Positions 16,934-26,043 of a stretch of DNA of 64,000 nt are shown here, in pieces. How positions within the stretch are numbered: position 1 is the first letter of the stretch; every line of letters starts with the position of its first letter. A program made the translations under genes and the position numbers. Source of the DNA: RUG12461 sp045657665. Lineage in GTDB: Bacteria; Bacillota; Clostridia; Lachnospirales; Lachnospiraceae. The notes under the pieces were generated by a model that was not told the DNA's origin, searched no databases, and saw only the letters and a program-made list of their open reading frames with translations. The DNA is taken from positions 217,652 to 281,651 of the forward strand of contig JAZOTN010000020.1 of NCBI GenBank assembly GCA_045657665.1. The letters are read 5' to 3'.

Positions 16934-19900
16934 TCACATTATCCTCGCGATATACCCGTGACCGTTTTCTGTCTTCGTGATGCGGTTTAAAGCAGCGATC
17001 TTGTTGTCGCTGACCACATCCGACATGACGTTCATGGTGTCCTTCAGTTTCTGGTCAAGACGGATGGGTTTCTTCTCTTTGTCCTCGCCTTCGAAATAGG
17101 TATGCACAAAGGACTTCATTTCCCGGTCGGAAATGGCGCGGTAGATCTTCATAAAGGCTGCTTCCTTTGTCTTTAAGACCGCTTCCAGGCTCTTTAAATC
17201 TTCTTCCGTTCCGGGCTGCTTTTTGAAGCGGATCTCCACATACCGTTTCAGATCCGTCCGGAAATCCTCGAAGGCGGCTTTCAGCTCCTGACCTTGCGGC
17301 TCCTCCAGGATCTCCTTCAGTTCCTCCGCAAACCCTATTTCGGAGCTCATGATCTTGTACTGCCAGTTATAGTAATTCCAGGTATCCAACACCTTCTTTT
17401 TGTATGCCAGGTAGACCTGCTGATCTTCAGGAGACAGCTTATCGAAATACTTCGGGTTGTCCAGATTCGACCACCTGCACCCTTTCTCGACCTTTGCTGC
17501 CATGGGATCGCATTTCTCCTTTATTTCCTGCAGCGCCTGACCCGCTGCCGCATAAAGGGACTTCAAGGGTTCCTTCGTATTCAGTGCTTTATGATCCTCC
17601 CTGGCGGAACCGTATTGTTCCCCGCAAAGGGAGGCGTTGTCCATTTGGGAAGCGCACCACAGGTTCTCCTCTACCCGCACCATGACCTCATGGCTTTGGG
17701 ACTTCAGTTCGTTGATCTTCTCATAGTCTCTGTAGATGTCCGCGATCACGCTGTCCTGAGAGGGAAGCTTAAAGCTCTCAAAGAAGCCTGCGTTCTGCAC
17801 CTGCCGGAGCTTGTTGATATTTTCACAGTACCGGAAGATCATGGGAAAAACCTCTTCCCCGAGCCGCAGATACTCCGCGAGGGCGTCCTGATCCCCTTTC
17901 ATGACATCGGATGCCATACGCCTGACACGGAAAGGCCCTCCGACAAACTTGTCCAGACCAAAGTTGATGAAGTACTGGATGACAAAGGTCAGATTCTGAA
18001 GATCCGTCTGTGCCGCCTTCACATATGCCTCATGGTCATCCCCATACTGTTTTTTCTTTTCCTCCAGCTGCCTTCTGACATGGGCGCAGACCCGCGCCAG
18101 TTTTTCTTTGGTGATACTGGTATCCGACAAAGAGTCCACATCGTTCGGATCACCGCTGTCTTTCCTCGTCAAAAACCGGTTGCGGATGGGACCGAGCTCC
18201 GGACAGTATTTCTTGTCGAATTCCTCCAGATCCTTCTCGTCATCGTATTTCTTTGCGTCCTTCTCAAACTCCTCTCTGGAATATCCCTTGCTCAGATACG
18301 TCCGGGTTTCGCGGTAGATCGGCTCCATCCTGGTGTCTTCCCTGGACGGGGCTTTGTCTTTTACGAGGAGCTTGATATCAAAATATCCCAGCGCTGTTGT
18401 TCCTGACGACATATTATCCAGATGGGACAGGCGTTTCCGGATCCTTTTCGCCAGGTTGTTCATTTCCGTCAGGGAATTCTGGATCCTGAGCTGACTCTGG
18501 GAAAAAGCCTGGATGGGGGGCGGAAGCTGCAGTCCCAGCTTCTGGGCCTCCTTTAAGATCATGGCCACCTTTTCTCCGATCATGGGGTCCGGTTCATCCG
18601 GGGTGGCATAGGGATTCTTCTCCTTCATGATCTCCTTGATCTTCTCCAGAAACTCTGCACCCTTTGCCCGGAGCCTGGGATGGGTCTCTTCGTTCCCTCC
18701 CACCTGGCGTTTAAATGCAATCTCCCCATCCCCCTTCGGGAGGAGCTGGGTAAAGGCCCACAGGAAGTCCCTGGAAAAAGTATTCACGGTCTGCTCATAG
18801 TCCTCGCTCTCCGGATTCTTGCCGGCCACTTTGCCAAGGGCGCTGGTCATGATGAGGATGTAGCCCTGCTCCTCCACGGTAAATTTGGAAGCGTTGCCGT
18901 AATCGATGAGAGTGGCCTTGTCTTCGGAGATCATGATATTGCCGGCATGGAGATCCCCATGATAGAAGGATGTCCCAAAGAGGGCCTGCCGGACCCAGAG
19001 ATCCGATACTTTCACCAGATGCTTCTGGCGTTTGATCACACTCTCCAGCATTTTTTTCAGCTGCATCCTCTTTTCCTGGTAAAGGGGCCATTTTTCTTTG
19101 GTGAGCTCATATCTGTTCTCGAAGTACTTATGCTTCTCGTCCTTCACAAAGGGCTTTACATAGTCATCCCATTCCCGGTCCAGGGTCTGATTCATCTGAT
19201 CCAGATAGTTGTCCAGGGTGATGCCCTCTGCCTTGTCCAGCACCATGTAATCCTTCGAAGCGGCGATCTCATTGCTGACCTTGACGGTGGTCACTTCATG
19301 GTCCGGATCCGCCTTCTCGTAGTTATAGGTCTTTTCCGCTTCGACGGCGTTCTTCGCTTCCTTTGAGAGATCCAGCTCGTCATTGACGCTGAGGAGGCGG
19401 ACTTCAAAATCCTTTAAGATGCTCTCCCCCGCCTGTCCCGCAATCTCCCGGAGGATCGCTGTGTCTTCATCCAGGCGCTTCTTGATATTGGGCCGGAGGA
19501 GCTTTACCACCACTTCCTTGGTGCCGCCGGGCTCTACACCGGGGCCGCTCATCCTGCAGAGGAAGGCCTGGCCCACGGAGGCCGCCCCAAGGGACCTGAT
19601 CATGGTAAGCTCCGTGACCTTGCCGCCGGAAGCGGTCTTCATCTTTTCCAGCTGCTCTTCCACGTAGTCCCTGGGGATGGGGGAAAGTTTGGACTTCACA
19701 TCCTTTAAGGCAGACCGGAGCTCATCCTGCATCATGTCATCCGGCACCGCCTGCAGCATCTTCTGGAACATGGGGCCTGCGCCCTTTAAGAGGCCGCCCA
19801 GATACCGTCCCGCAGTGCGGCGCTGCTCCGTCTTTTTCTGCTCCTCCGTGAGGTCCTTGGGATTCTCCGCCGGCGTTGTGCTTTTCAGCATGGACATCAT

Positions 19901-22900
19901 CATCCGGCGTTTCGCGGCGGGAGATGATTTTTCAAAATACTGTTGGAGAGAAAGATAAATGAACTTTCCTTCGCCGCTCTCCTTGTTCATGGACTGACGA
20001 AGCATCTTCCGAAGCTTTGGAATGCCGTCTTCCCCGGCTTCCTTTTTTTGCTGTTCTTCCTGGTTTTCCTGGTCTTCCTCGTTTATCTGGTCTTCTTCGT
20101 TTTTCTGGTCTTCCTGAACTCCCTTTTGTTCCTGGGCAGCTACAAAGATATCCTCCGTGGCGGCCTTCACCTGATCCAGCACTCCCTTGGTGCCATCGCT
20201 TATGGCCTTCTCGATGGACTGATCCGCGGCGGCGATGATATTCCCCAGTTCTCCCTGGTTTTCCTTGAAAAGATCCTCGATGCTGCGGACCGTAAGCTTC
20301 CTGCCCTTGGCCTTTTCATTGATCCAGTCCATGACTCCCGTAAGGCCGGCCCGGATGCCGGTAAGGAGGTTCTTTTCCTCCGGCTTTACCTTCCCCTCCA
20401 TGGCCTTCATGACATCGTCGGCGTCCTTGTTCTGGCAGAACCAGGCCAGGATCTCCGCGTGGTTTGAAAGAATGCCAAGGAGCCTTGTTTTCCGCTGCTC
20501 CGCCGACAGCTCCGCCTCATCCGCGTCGGGGATCCCAAGGCCGATGAGGTCTGCGGCCAGATCCATCACCTTCTGCTCGGACTCGTTCCACTGACTTCCC
20601 GGCTCCGCGTCATTTCCCTCTTTTTTAAGGCTCTTCAGCTGCTTATCCAGCTGCTCGGTACTCCACTGGTTTTTCAGGGCATCGAGAGTCAGAGTACGGA
20701 GCTGCGCCGTGGAAAGGTTCAGATACCTGGTCTCTTCGATCTGCCCATGGTGCTTCGAAAGCTCATAGAGGCAGTCCTTCCGGAGCCGCATGAGCTCTTC
20801 CTTTTTGGTGTAGACCGGGTCGCTGCTCATCTGACGGATCTCGGCATAGACCTGTTTTGTCTCCTTATCCATGACGGTGAGACCGGCGTTTTCCCGGTAG
20901 GTCTCATAGAGACGTTCCAGATCCGTCTCCATGGTGACGTTTTCCTGTACTTTTTCGTAGCCTTCGAAATAGCTGAACTCTCTGGTGACAAGGCCCTGCA
21001 TGGAATCAAGAAGGGTCAGCACGTCTCTTGCGGCCCTTGCCTCCTCTTCTTTCCCATTGAGTCGATCCTCGGCGTATTCCCGGATCCTCTTCAGCTCCTT
21101 TTCATCCATGGCGGTAAAGCGGCTGACATCCTCGGCGGAGATCACGGAGAGCCGACTTGTATCAAGGCTTTCCGACATCCGCATCAGGGCTCTCATCCGG
21201 GGATTGAGGTGGTCGTTTGCAAACTTGCTGAGGGCCAGGGCTTCATGCTCCCATTCCTCGCTGACGGTATCGTCCTCGGACAGTTTCATCTTCGGATTGG
21301 TATCCTGGAGGAGCTGCATCCTCCGGAGGCACTCTCCCGCCAGACCTGCCTGATTTGCCAGGGTGGTCTTCTTTGCCATATCCACGTGGATCCCTTCCGC
21401 CGGGGCAAACTGCTCCAGACAATAGTCGGAAGGATCCAGTGCCTCTTTGGTTTCCTCCACGATGGATTTATAGAGGAGATACTGCTCCTCCGGCGTGCCG
21501 GTGCTCCTTGCGTAGATCTTCCGGATCTCCTCTGCGCTCTTTCCCCGCATGTAGGTCTTTATCACCTCATCCGGCTCTTCGTAAGGAAGACTGTTTTTTT
21601 CGCACCAGGCCTTCAGCACCGTTTCGCTCAGGGCATCCTGATCCCGCAGGGCACTTTGGGCGCCCTTGATGGACTGCCAGAACAGGACATTCTTTCCGAA
21701 CTCCAGATTCTTGGTCTCCTGATCCGCGGCGCCGTAATCCGAACGGCGGATGACAGACCAGATGGCCTTCGCGTTTTCCTTCACGTTTTTCTGCTCGTTT
21801 GTGAGCTTTGTTTCGATCTGTTTGATAAAGGCTTTGTTATTGGCGATAAAGATGACGCCGTTATCCTTGGCCCACTGATCCAGAGTGCACTTCCGCCCAT
21901 CAATGCCGCCTTTTTCAAGGCCGAAGAGGAGCTTCTGCTCAATATCCCGGACATGATAGAAAAAGTTGATCCTGGCCCGAAGCATGATCACGTCCTCCGG
22001 GACCATCTTGTCCTGGAGTTCTCCCGAGGAATATGCTCTCAAAAGGAGGTTATGGATCTCCTCCGCTTTTTTGATGAGAGGCGCATTGACGGCGTGACTC
22101 TTCATGACCTCCTCGGCGGAGCCGGCCTTCAGGGTATCGATGGGGATCTTTTTAAATTCGTCGATCTTCTTCAGGAAGGTGGGTTCGCCGGGATCCATGG
22201 GAGCGGATTTCTTCTTCTTCTCCTCTTTGGATTCTTTGGCTTCCTCTTTCGCGCCTGCGGTCTTGTCGGCAACAAGGTTTCCGATGCCCGCTTTCCATGA
22301 GTTGATCGTCTCCTCATCCTCTTCGTATTTCTCGTTCTTTTCAAATTCCCGCTCGTAAGTCTCTTTGATCTTTTGCATATTCCCATTGAAGACACCGGCA
22401 TACTCCGCGCCGGTCTTCTTTCCGAAGTAGCGGCTCCTGTGGAAGCCGGACTCCTGTAGGTTTTTAACCTTGTTTAAGAAAACGACAAGACTTTCATCGG
22501 TGTCACTGAGATTCAGAGTACGTCCCTGTTTCTTTAAGCCGGCGATGACCTTCGCCACCTCGCCCGCCTGGGAAAGATCGGTTCCCCTGAGATACGGATA
22601 GAGCGGATCCTTCATGACTGCAAGCTTCGCGTCCATCCATTTTTCCATGACATTACAGAGCGCAAGGCTCTTACAAAGGTTCGCCCTCGCTTCCTTCGCA
22701 AGATCAAACACGCCGTCTGACTGGAGCAGCAGAAGCTTCTCCACTTCTCTTGCGCTTTTGATGATCGCAAAGTTCTCTTCGAGATGGTCAATAAATTCGG
22801 TGTCCGTTTTGACCTTGAAGCTCTCCACGGTGATCGCGGCAAAATCCTGAAAGATTCGCTGGATCTCCTCCGCAGTCGGGAGATTATCCGCATCAATGAC

Positions 22901-23329
22901 CCTCGGAGCTTCCGCATCAAGTTCTCTCGCCTCATAGTCCCCGATCTTCCCCTGGAGGAGCTTTTTATCCTTGGCTTCGCCCTCTCTTTTCCATACCTGG
23001 TCCATGCGAAGGTTTGACAGGAATTTATCGCTCTTTATGTTGCGGTTGAACTTTTTCGCATTTGAGCACAGATAGAAACAGCTGGCATGGAGGGCACGGA
23101 TCTTCTGTCCCACATCCTCCTTCTTAGCCACCTTTTTCTTCGGAACCGCAACCGGAACGTTTTTGAGTGCATTCTTCACCTGACTGTTCTGGGCGTTTTG
23201 CTGGGCAGGCAGCGGTATCCCGTCACCGATCTTGTCCTTGATCTCTTCTGTTTTTTCCGTATTGATGATCAGGTTTTTTTCTTCCTGTTTTTTCTTCTGT
23301 TCCTGATCCGGGTTTTGTCCTTTACCCAT
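16934..23329 (-). CDS. Giant protein with embedded UbiB/ABC1-type kinase domain (effector candidate)
   Basis: 2131 aa, cytoplasmic, no signal peptide, with a Lys/Gln/Glu-rich N-terminus (GQNPDQEQKKKQEEK). Most of the length is helical and charged. Residues about 1190-1530 match the ABC1/UbiB (AarF) atypical kinase family: Ala-rich loop 'LGAASVGQAF' near 1245, Lys strand 'VVVKLLRPNIKKRL', catalytic 'HGDLHAGNIM' near 1453 and metal site 'LIDYGNAS' near 1470. The family hallmark KxGQ appears only as KMLQ (in 'GPMFQKMLQAVPDD'). Usual UbiB proteins are about 550 aa and act in quinone metabolism; none that I know has more than 1000 residues on each side of a kinase. It lies in an operon with GNAT, PP2C, hydrolase and STAS genes. 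Activity is plausible; target unknown. Confidence 0.8.
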   Translation of the reverse strand: MGKGQNPDQEQKKKQEEKNLIINTEKTEEIKDKIGDGIPLPAQQNAQNSQVKNALKNVPVAVPKKKVAKKEDVGQKIRALHASCFYLCSNAKKFNRNIKSDKFLSNLRMDQVWKREGEAKDKKLLQGKIGDYEARELDAEAPRVIDADNLPTAEEIQRIFQDFAAITVESFKVKTDTEFIDHLEENFAIIKSAREVEKLLLLQSDGVFDLAKEARANLCKSLALCNVMEKWMDAKLAVMKDPLYPYLRGTDLSQAGEVAKVIAGLKKQGRTLNLSDTDESLVVFLNKVKNLQESGFHRSRYFGKKTGAEYAGVFNGNMQKIKETYEREFEKNEKYEEDEETINSWKAGIGNLVADKTAGAKEEAKESKEEKKKKSAPMDPGEPTFLKKIDEFKKIPIDTLKAGSAEEVMKSHAVNAPLIKKAEEIHNLLLRAYSSGELQDKMVPEDVIMLRARINFFYHVRDIEQKLLFGLEKGGIDGRKCTLDQWAKDNGVIFIANNKAFIKQIETKLTNEQKNVKENAKAIWSVIRRSDYGAADQETKNLEFGKNVLFWQSIKGAQSALRDQDALSETVLKAWCEKNSLPYEEPDEVIKTYMRGKSAEEIRKIYARSTGTPEEQYLLYKSIVEETKEALDPSDYCLEQFAPAEGIHVDMAKKTTLANQAGLAGECLRRMQLLQDTNPKMKLSEDDTVSEEWEHEALALSKFANDHLNPRMRALMRMSESLDTSRLSVISAEDVSRFTAMDEKELKRIREYAEDRLNGKEEEARAARDVLTLLDSMQGLVTREFSYFEGYEKVQENVTMETDLERLYETYRENAGLTVMDKETKQVYAEIRQMSSDPVYTKKEELMRLRKDCLYELSKHHGQIEETRYLNLSTAQLRTLTLDALKNQWSTEQLDKQLKSLKKEGNDAEPGSQWNESEQKVMDLAADLIGLGIPDADEAELSAEQRKTRLLGILSNHAEILAWFCQNKDADDVMKAMEGKVKPEEKNLLTGIRAGLTGVMDWINEKAKGRKLTVRSIEDLFKENQGELGNIIAAADQSIEKAISDGTKGVLDQVKAATEDIFVAAQEQKGVQEDQKNEEDQINEEDQENQEEQQKKEAGEDGIPKLRKMLRQSMNKESGEGKFIYLSLQQYFEKSSPAAKRRMMMSMLKSTTPAENPKDLTEEQKKTEQRRTAGRYLGGLLKGAGPMFQKMLQAVPDDMMQDELRSALKDVKSKLSPIPRDYVEEQLEKMKTASGGKVTELTMIRSLGAASVGQAFLCRMSGPGVEPGGTKEVVVKLLRPNIKKRLDEDTAILREIAGQAGESILKDFEVRLLSVNDELDLSKEAKNAVEAEKTYNYEKADPDHEVTTVKVSNEIAASKDYMVLDKAEGITLDNYLDQMNQTLDREWDDYVKPFVKDEKHKYFENRYELTKEKWPLYQEKRMQLKKMLESVIKRQKHLVKVSDLWVRQALFGTSFYHGDLHAGNIMISEDKATLIDYGNASKFTVEEQGYILIMTSALGKVAGKNPESEDYEQTVNTFSRDFLWAFTQLLPKGDGEIAFKRQVGGNEETHPRLRAKGAEFLEKIKEIMKEKNPYATPDEPDPMIGEKVAMILKEAQKLGLQLPPPIQAFSQSQLRIQNSLTEMNNLAKRIRKRLSHLDNMSSGTTALGYFDIKLLVKDKAPSREDTRMEPIYRETRTYLSKGYSREEFEKDAKKYDDEKDLEEFDKKYCPELGPIRNRFLTRKDSGDPNDVDSLSDTSITKEKLARVCAHVRRQLEEKKKQYGDDHEAYVKAAQTDLQNLTFVIQYFINFGLDKFVGGPFRVRRMASDVMKGDQDALAEYLRLGEEVFPMIFRYCENINKLRQVQNAGFFESFKLPSQDSVIADIYRDYEKINELKSQSHEVMVRVEENLWCASQMDNASLCGEQYGSAREDHKALNTKEPLKSLYAAAGQALQEIKEKCDPMAAKVEKGCRWSNLDNPKYFDKLSPEDQQVYLAYKKKVLDTWNYYNWQYKIMSSEIGFAEELKEILEEPQGQELKAAFEDFRTDLKRYVEIRFKKQPGTEEDLKSLEAVLKTKEAAFMKIYRAISDREMKSFVHTYFEGEDKEKKPIRLDQKLKDTMNVMSDVVSDNKIAALNRITKTENGHGYIARIM

Positions 23330-23344
23330 TTGAAACCTCCTTCA

Positions 23345-24169
23345 TCAATGCATCGAAAATAATCCGTAATGCAGGTGCACAGTGTCATCCTCTCCTGTTT
23401 CCATGATCTTTTCAATAAACCGGACCGCACCGGCTTTCGCAGACACAAACTGGATCACGCGGTTCTCAAGCCCCAGACTTTTTGCCCGGGAAAGAGCAGA
23501 CCGGAGAAGCAGCGCTGTCCTTGTTTCCCCAAGCGTACTGTACAGGTAGTCGATCTGAAGAATATCCTCATTGATGCTCCGAAGCAGGATACACCCTTTC
23601 GGCTCCCCATCCGGATCCATCAGGCAGAAGCTGTATTTCCGTTCGCAGATCGAAAGAAATGCCTCACCCTCGGGAGTTTCTCTCATGAGCTTCCGAAGCT
23701 TTACATAATCGCTCTGCTTCATCTCATCCAGTGTCGGTGCATGACTGAAACTGCTGCTTTCCCCTCCCGATACCTTTCCGTGACTATTCATCCGGAAGAG
23801 AAGTTCTTTTACGGGGACGATGCTGACCGGATCTCCCTTTGTGATATAAAATCCCATATCCGTAAGAAAGCCGTCTATTCCCTCCATATCCGAAAGCCAG
23901 GATGCCTGCATGACATGATACTGCTTCCTCAAATTGACCGTGGCAGTCCAGAGGAGTCTTGTGGCCGCGCCCTGTCTCCGGTAATCCGGATGGACAAAGA
24001 TCCATTTCAGGATCGCTGTTTTCTCCTGCCCGGAGATGATCGCAGCCGCCACAGGGCTCCCGTCGTCTCCGATAACGCCAAGGATCTGATCACCGCTGTC
24101 TGCCCGTTCCTCCGGCAAAAGAGGTTCAAACCATTCATAGTTTTCCTTCTCCACTCTTGTGATGGTCAT
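23345..24169 (-). CDS. Tandem GNAT-like protein paired with the UbiB-kinase protein
   Basis: 274 aa. The N-terminal lobe has a clear GNAT motif A, 'WIFVHPDYRRQGAATRLL', followed by 'FLTDMGFYI'. The C-terminal lobe (about 150-274) is a second alpha/beta unit with 'GCILLRSINEDILQIDYLYS' and a final strand but no acetyl-CoA loop. The ATG is preceded by GGAGG at 5 nt. It begins 13 nt after a broken gene (24182-24638) and ends 15 nt before the giant kinase gene. Same architecture and effector-adjacent position as the proteins at 13393 and 24688. Acetylation of a partner is possible; no substrate is evident. Confidence 0.78.
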   Translation of the reverse strand: MTITRVEKENYEWFEPLLPEERADSGDQILGVIGDDGSPVAAAIISGQEKTAILKWIFVHPDYRRQGAATRLLWTATVNLRKQYHVMQASWLSDMEGIDGFLTDMGFYITKGDPVSIVPVKELLFRMNSHGKVSGGESSSFSHAPTLDEMKQSDYVKLRKLMRETPEGEAFLSICERKYSFCLMDPDGEPKGCILLRSINEDILQIDYLYSTLGETRTALLLRSALSRAKSLGLENRVIQFVSAKAGAVRFIEKIMETGEDDTVHLHYGLFSMH

Positions 24170-24181
24170 GGCTTCCTCCTA

Positions 24182-24638
24182 TCACTTTTTCTTCATGTTT
24201 TTTTCCATCTCATTAAGCTCCTTGTCCCTTTGGACCAGGCCGCTCAGGAACTCAAGGGGTTCCTCATCCTCATCATTGCCTTCTTCGATGATATTTTCAT
24301 TCTTCTGCTGGGTCTTAACTTCTTCCTGAGTGTTCTCAGGTGCTTTTCAAAGCCTTCGATATGCTCCGGTGCCATGCCGCCGATCATGGTGCCGCCTGCG
24401 AACATCAGAGGCGTGTTTTTCAGGAAATCCTCCCTGGAGATCTTCTCGGTTTCTTTATCTGCCTTCTGCATTTCACGACCATAAACAAGAGCAAGGGCAC
24501 GCTCGGGCTGACCGTCGATAAGGTCTTCAAAGCCCGGGATGTCATCCACCTTATATGCGGCAAATCTGTCCCCTTCTTTTTTTGCATAGTATTTCTGAGA
24601 TTCTTTCACAAAAAACCCCAGAATATTTTTTATCACGT
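24182..24638 (-). pseudogene. Frameshifted remnant of an unrecognised gene
   Basis: A frame from GTG at 24638 encodes about 100 residues ending in the region 'MAPEHIEGFEKHL'. Near 24340 the sensible frame changes: read one frame over, it continues 'APENTQEEVKTQQKNENIIE' through an acidic, Gln/Glu-rich tail to KNMKKK and a stop at 24182. The two halves therefore look like one protein of about 150 aa broken by an indel. The acidic low-complexity end and the position at the head of the kinase operon suggest a small partner protein or the end of a lost effector. No family recognised. Confidence 0.55.
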
Positions 24639-24653
24639 TCCGGGGTATGTATG

Positions 24654-24671
24654 TGTGTCACTTGGGTTTCG
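24654..24671 (-). promoter_or_regulatory. Half of the shared tandem operator, upstream of the kinase operon
   Basis: TGTGTCA at 24654-24660 is followed by the same CTTG spacer as at 8640 and 30448, but the second heptamer is degenerate (GGTTTCG). It directly precedes the remnant at 24638 and so the operon 24638-8762. No good -10 lies at the expected distance, so this copy may have decayed. Confidence 0.35.
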
Positions 24672-24687
24672 GTTGGGTGTCGGTGCC

Positions 24688-25527
24688 TCAGTTTATCACA
24701 TACAGAAACTCCTGAAAATGTTCCATCTCAACCAGGCCTTTGAAGAGCCGCTCCGCCTCGTTTACATCGGCATGCTCATCGAGAAGAAGGCAGATCCGGG
24801 TGTACTCCGGAAGGGAGTCCTTCAATCCTGTTAAGAAAGAACTGAGAAGGGTCTGCAGGATCTTTTTTCGCTTCGTGGGATTTTCCGCAAAAATCTCCAC
24901 CGCCGTAGTGTTGATGCTGGGGCCGATAAGATCATAGGACATACCGAGAACCCCGCCGTTATTATTGTCGTCTGCGTAAATATAGCTGAATGGATCCGTA
25001 AAGAAATGATTGCGGATCACAACGTTGCTGCAGCACTTCTGAAACAGGGGCATCCATTTTTCCGGAATCCCATCTGCCATGGACTGAGCCTGCGGAACCT
25101 TCTCATCGCCTGAAAAATCTTTCAGAAAATCGGATTCCAGAAAGTCGCAAAGAGAGCCGTTTAAGGTATCTCCGATATAGACCTTGGGATCAAATCCGGC
25201 GTTCACCAGAATGGGAAACCGGGCAGCCAACTCCTCGTATGCCCCACTGCTTCGGTAATAAATACTTACAATCCCTGCCTTTTTGAGGCTCTTAAAGCAG
25301 GTCTCAAAAAAGCGGTTCATCATGGCCGCCTGATCATCCTCGATGGGCAGCTCCAGATACACGAGAGCCGCTTCCGCCGGGGAAGCTGCAGAAGGGAGAA
25401 ACACCGCGGATGCAATCCGCTCTTCTCCATCTGTCATGGCATAAGCGCCGATCATCTGTGTAATATCCAGCGAGGGGACGAGGATACCAGCCTCATCCCT
25501 TGATAATTCCTTAAAATCCATTCTCAT
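24688..25527 (-). CDS. GNAT-like two-lobed protein of the protease module
   Basis: About 279 aa. The start is uncertain: clustered ATGs at 25530, 25527 and 25521 follow a GGAG; 25527 has the best spacing. The size and two-lobed alpha/beta layout match the GNAT-like proteins at 13393 and 23345 (for example 'VYLELPIEDDQAAMMNRFF' and 'FPILVNAGFDPK'), but the Q/R-x-x-G-x-G loop is missing, so acetyl-CoA binding is doubtful. The last 80 residues ('TKRKKILQTLL' to 'LVEMEHFQEFLYVIN') reappear in the remnant at 47291-47542. The gene overlaps the upstream 150-aa gene by about 17 nt. Confidence 0.7.
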   Translation of the reverse strand: MRMDFKELSRDEAGILVPSLDITQMIGAYAMTDGEERIASAVFLPSAASPAEAALVYLELPIEDDQAAMMNRFFETCFKSLKKAGIVSIYYRSSGAYEELAARFPILVNAGFDPKVYIGDTLNGSLCDFLESDFLKDFSGDEKVPQAQSMADGIPEKWMPLFQKCCSNVVIRNHFFTDPFSYIYADDNNNGGVLGMSYDLIGPSINTTAVEIFAENPTKRKKILQTLLSSFLTGLKDSLPEYTRICLLLDEHADVNEAERLFKGLVEMEHFQEFLYVIN

Positions 25528-25963
25528 CATCCCACTCCGCAAACGCCCAGTAATGCTTGCCTTCCAGCGGACACTCCTTTACAATCACCGTGTTCAGATA
25601 AAGACGAAAAGCTTCTTTATCCAGGGTTCCGTCCTCCCGAATGGAGTCCCAATAGAGCTGCCTGATATCCTCGTCCTCGCCATGAGGCTCTCCGACGGGA
25701 GGCTCTACCGGGAATTCCCTGATCCCGAAGCGTGACATGGTCTCCGCATAGGACCAGGATTCCGCTTTTTTCGTCTCGGTGTTGTAGAGGAAAAACCGGT
25801 TCGGGTAATGTTCTCCGTACAGGTAGATCATGAAGAAAACATACAGTGTCCCGTCAATCTCTCTCAGCAGTGGAAAAGAGTACTGGATATCAGGCCTCGG
25901 GTTGCCCAGCTGGTACTCCGGCAATTGGTAAAAGGCGTCATAGATTTCTTCAAAATCAATCAT
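25511..25963 (-). CDS. Hypothetical 150-aa partner protein of the protease module
   Basis: 150 aa, acidic, soluble, with a conserved-looking centre (FPLLREIDGTLYV, YLYGEHYPNRF). No family recognised. A shorter paralogue of 97 aa lies at 47526-47819 with almost the same first 75 residues and the same end (EGKxYWAFAEW) but lacking about 47 internal residues. In both copies the gene sits directly between a protease-type gene and a GNAT-like gene. A small acidic protein beside a large effector-like protein would suit a chaperone or immunity factor; this is inference from position alone. Confidence 0.65.
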   Translation of the reverse strand: MIDFEEIYDAFYQLPEYQLGNPRPDIQYSFPLLREIDGTLYVFFMIYLYGEHYPNRFFLYNTETKKAESWSYAETMSRFGIREFPVEPPVGEPHGEDEDIRQLYWDSIREDGTLDKEAFRLYLNTVIVKECPLEGKHYWAFAEWDDENGF

Positions 25964-26043
25964 GCCATCTCTCCTTTATAAGTAATAATTTCACTATAGT
26001 ATCATTCGCGGCAAAGTGCAAATCGCCCCGGAAAGGCCACAGA

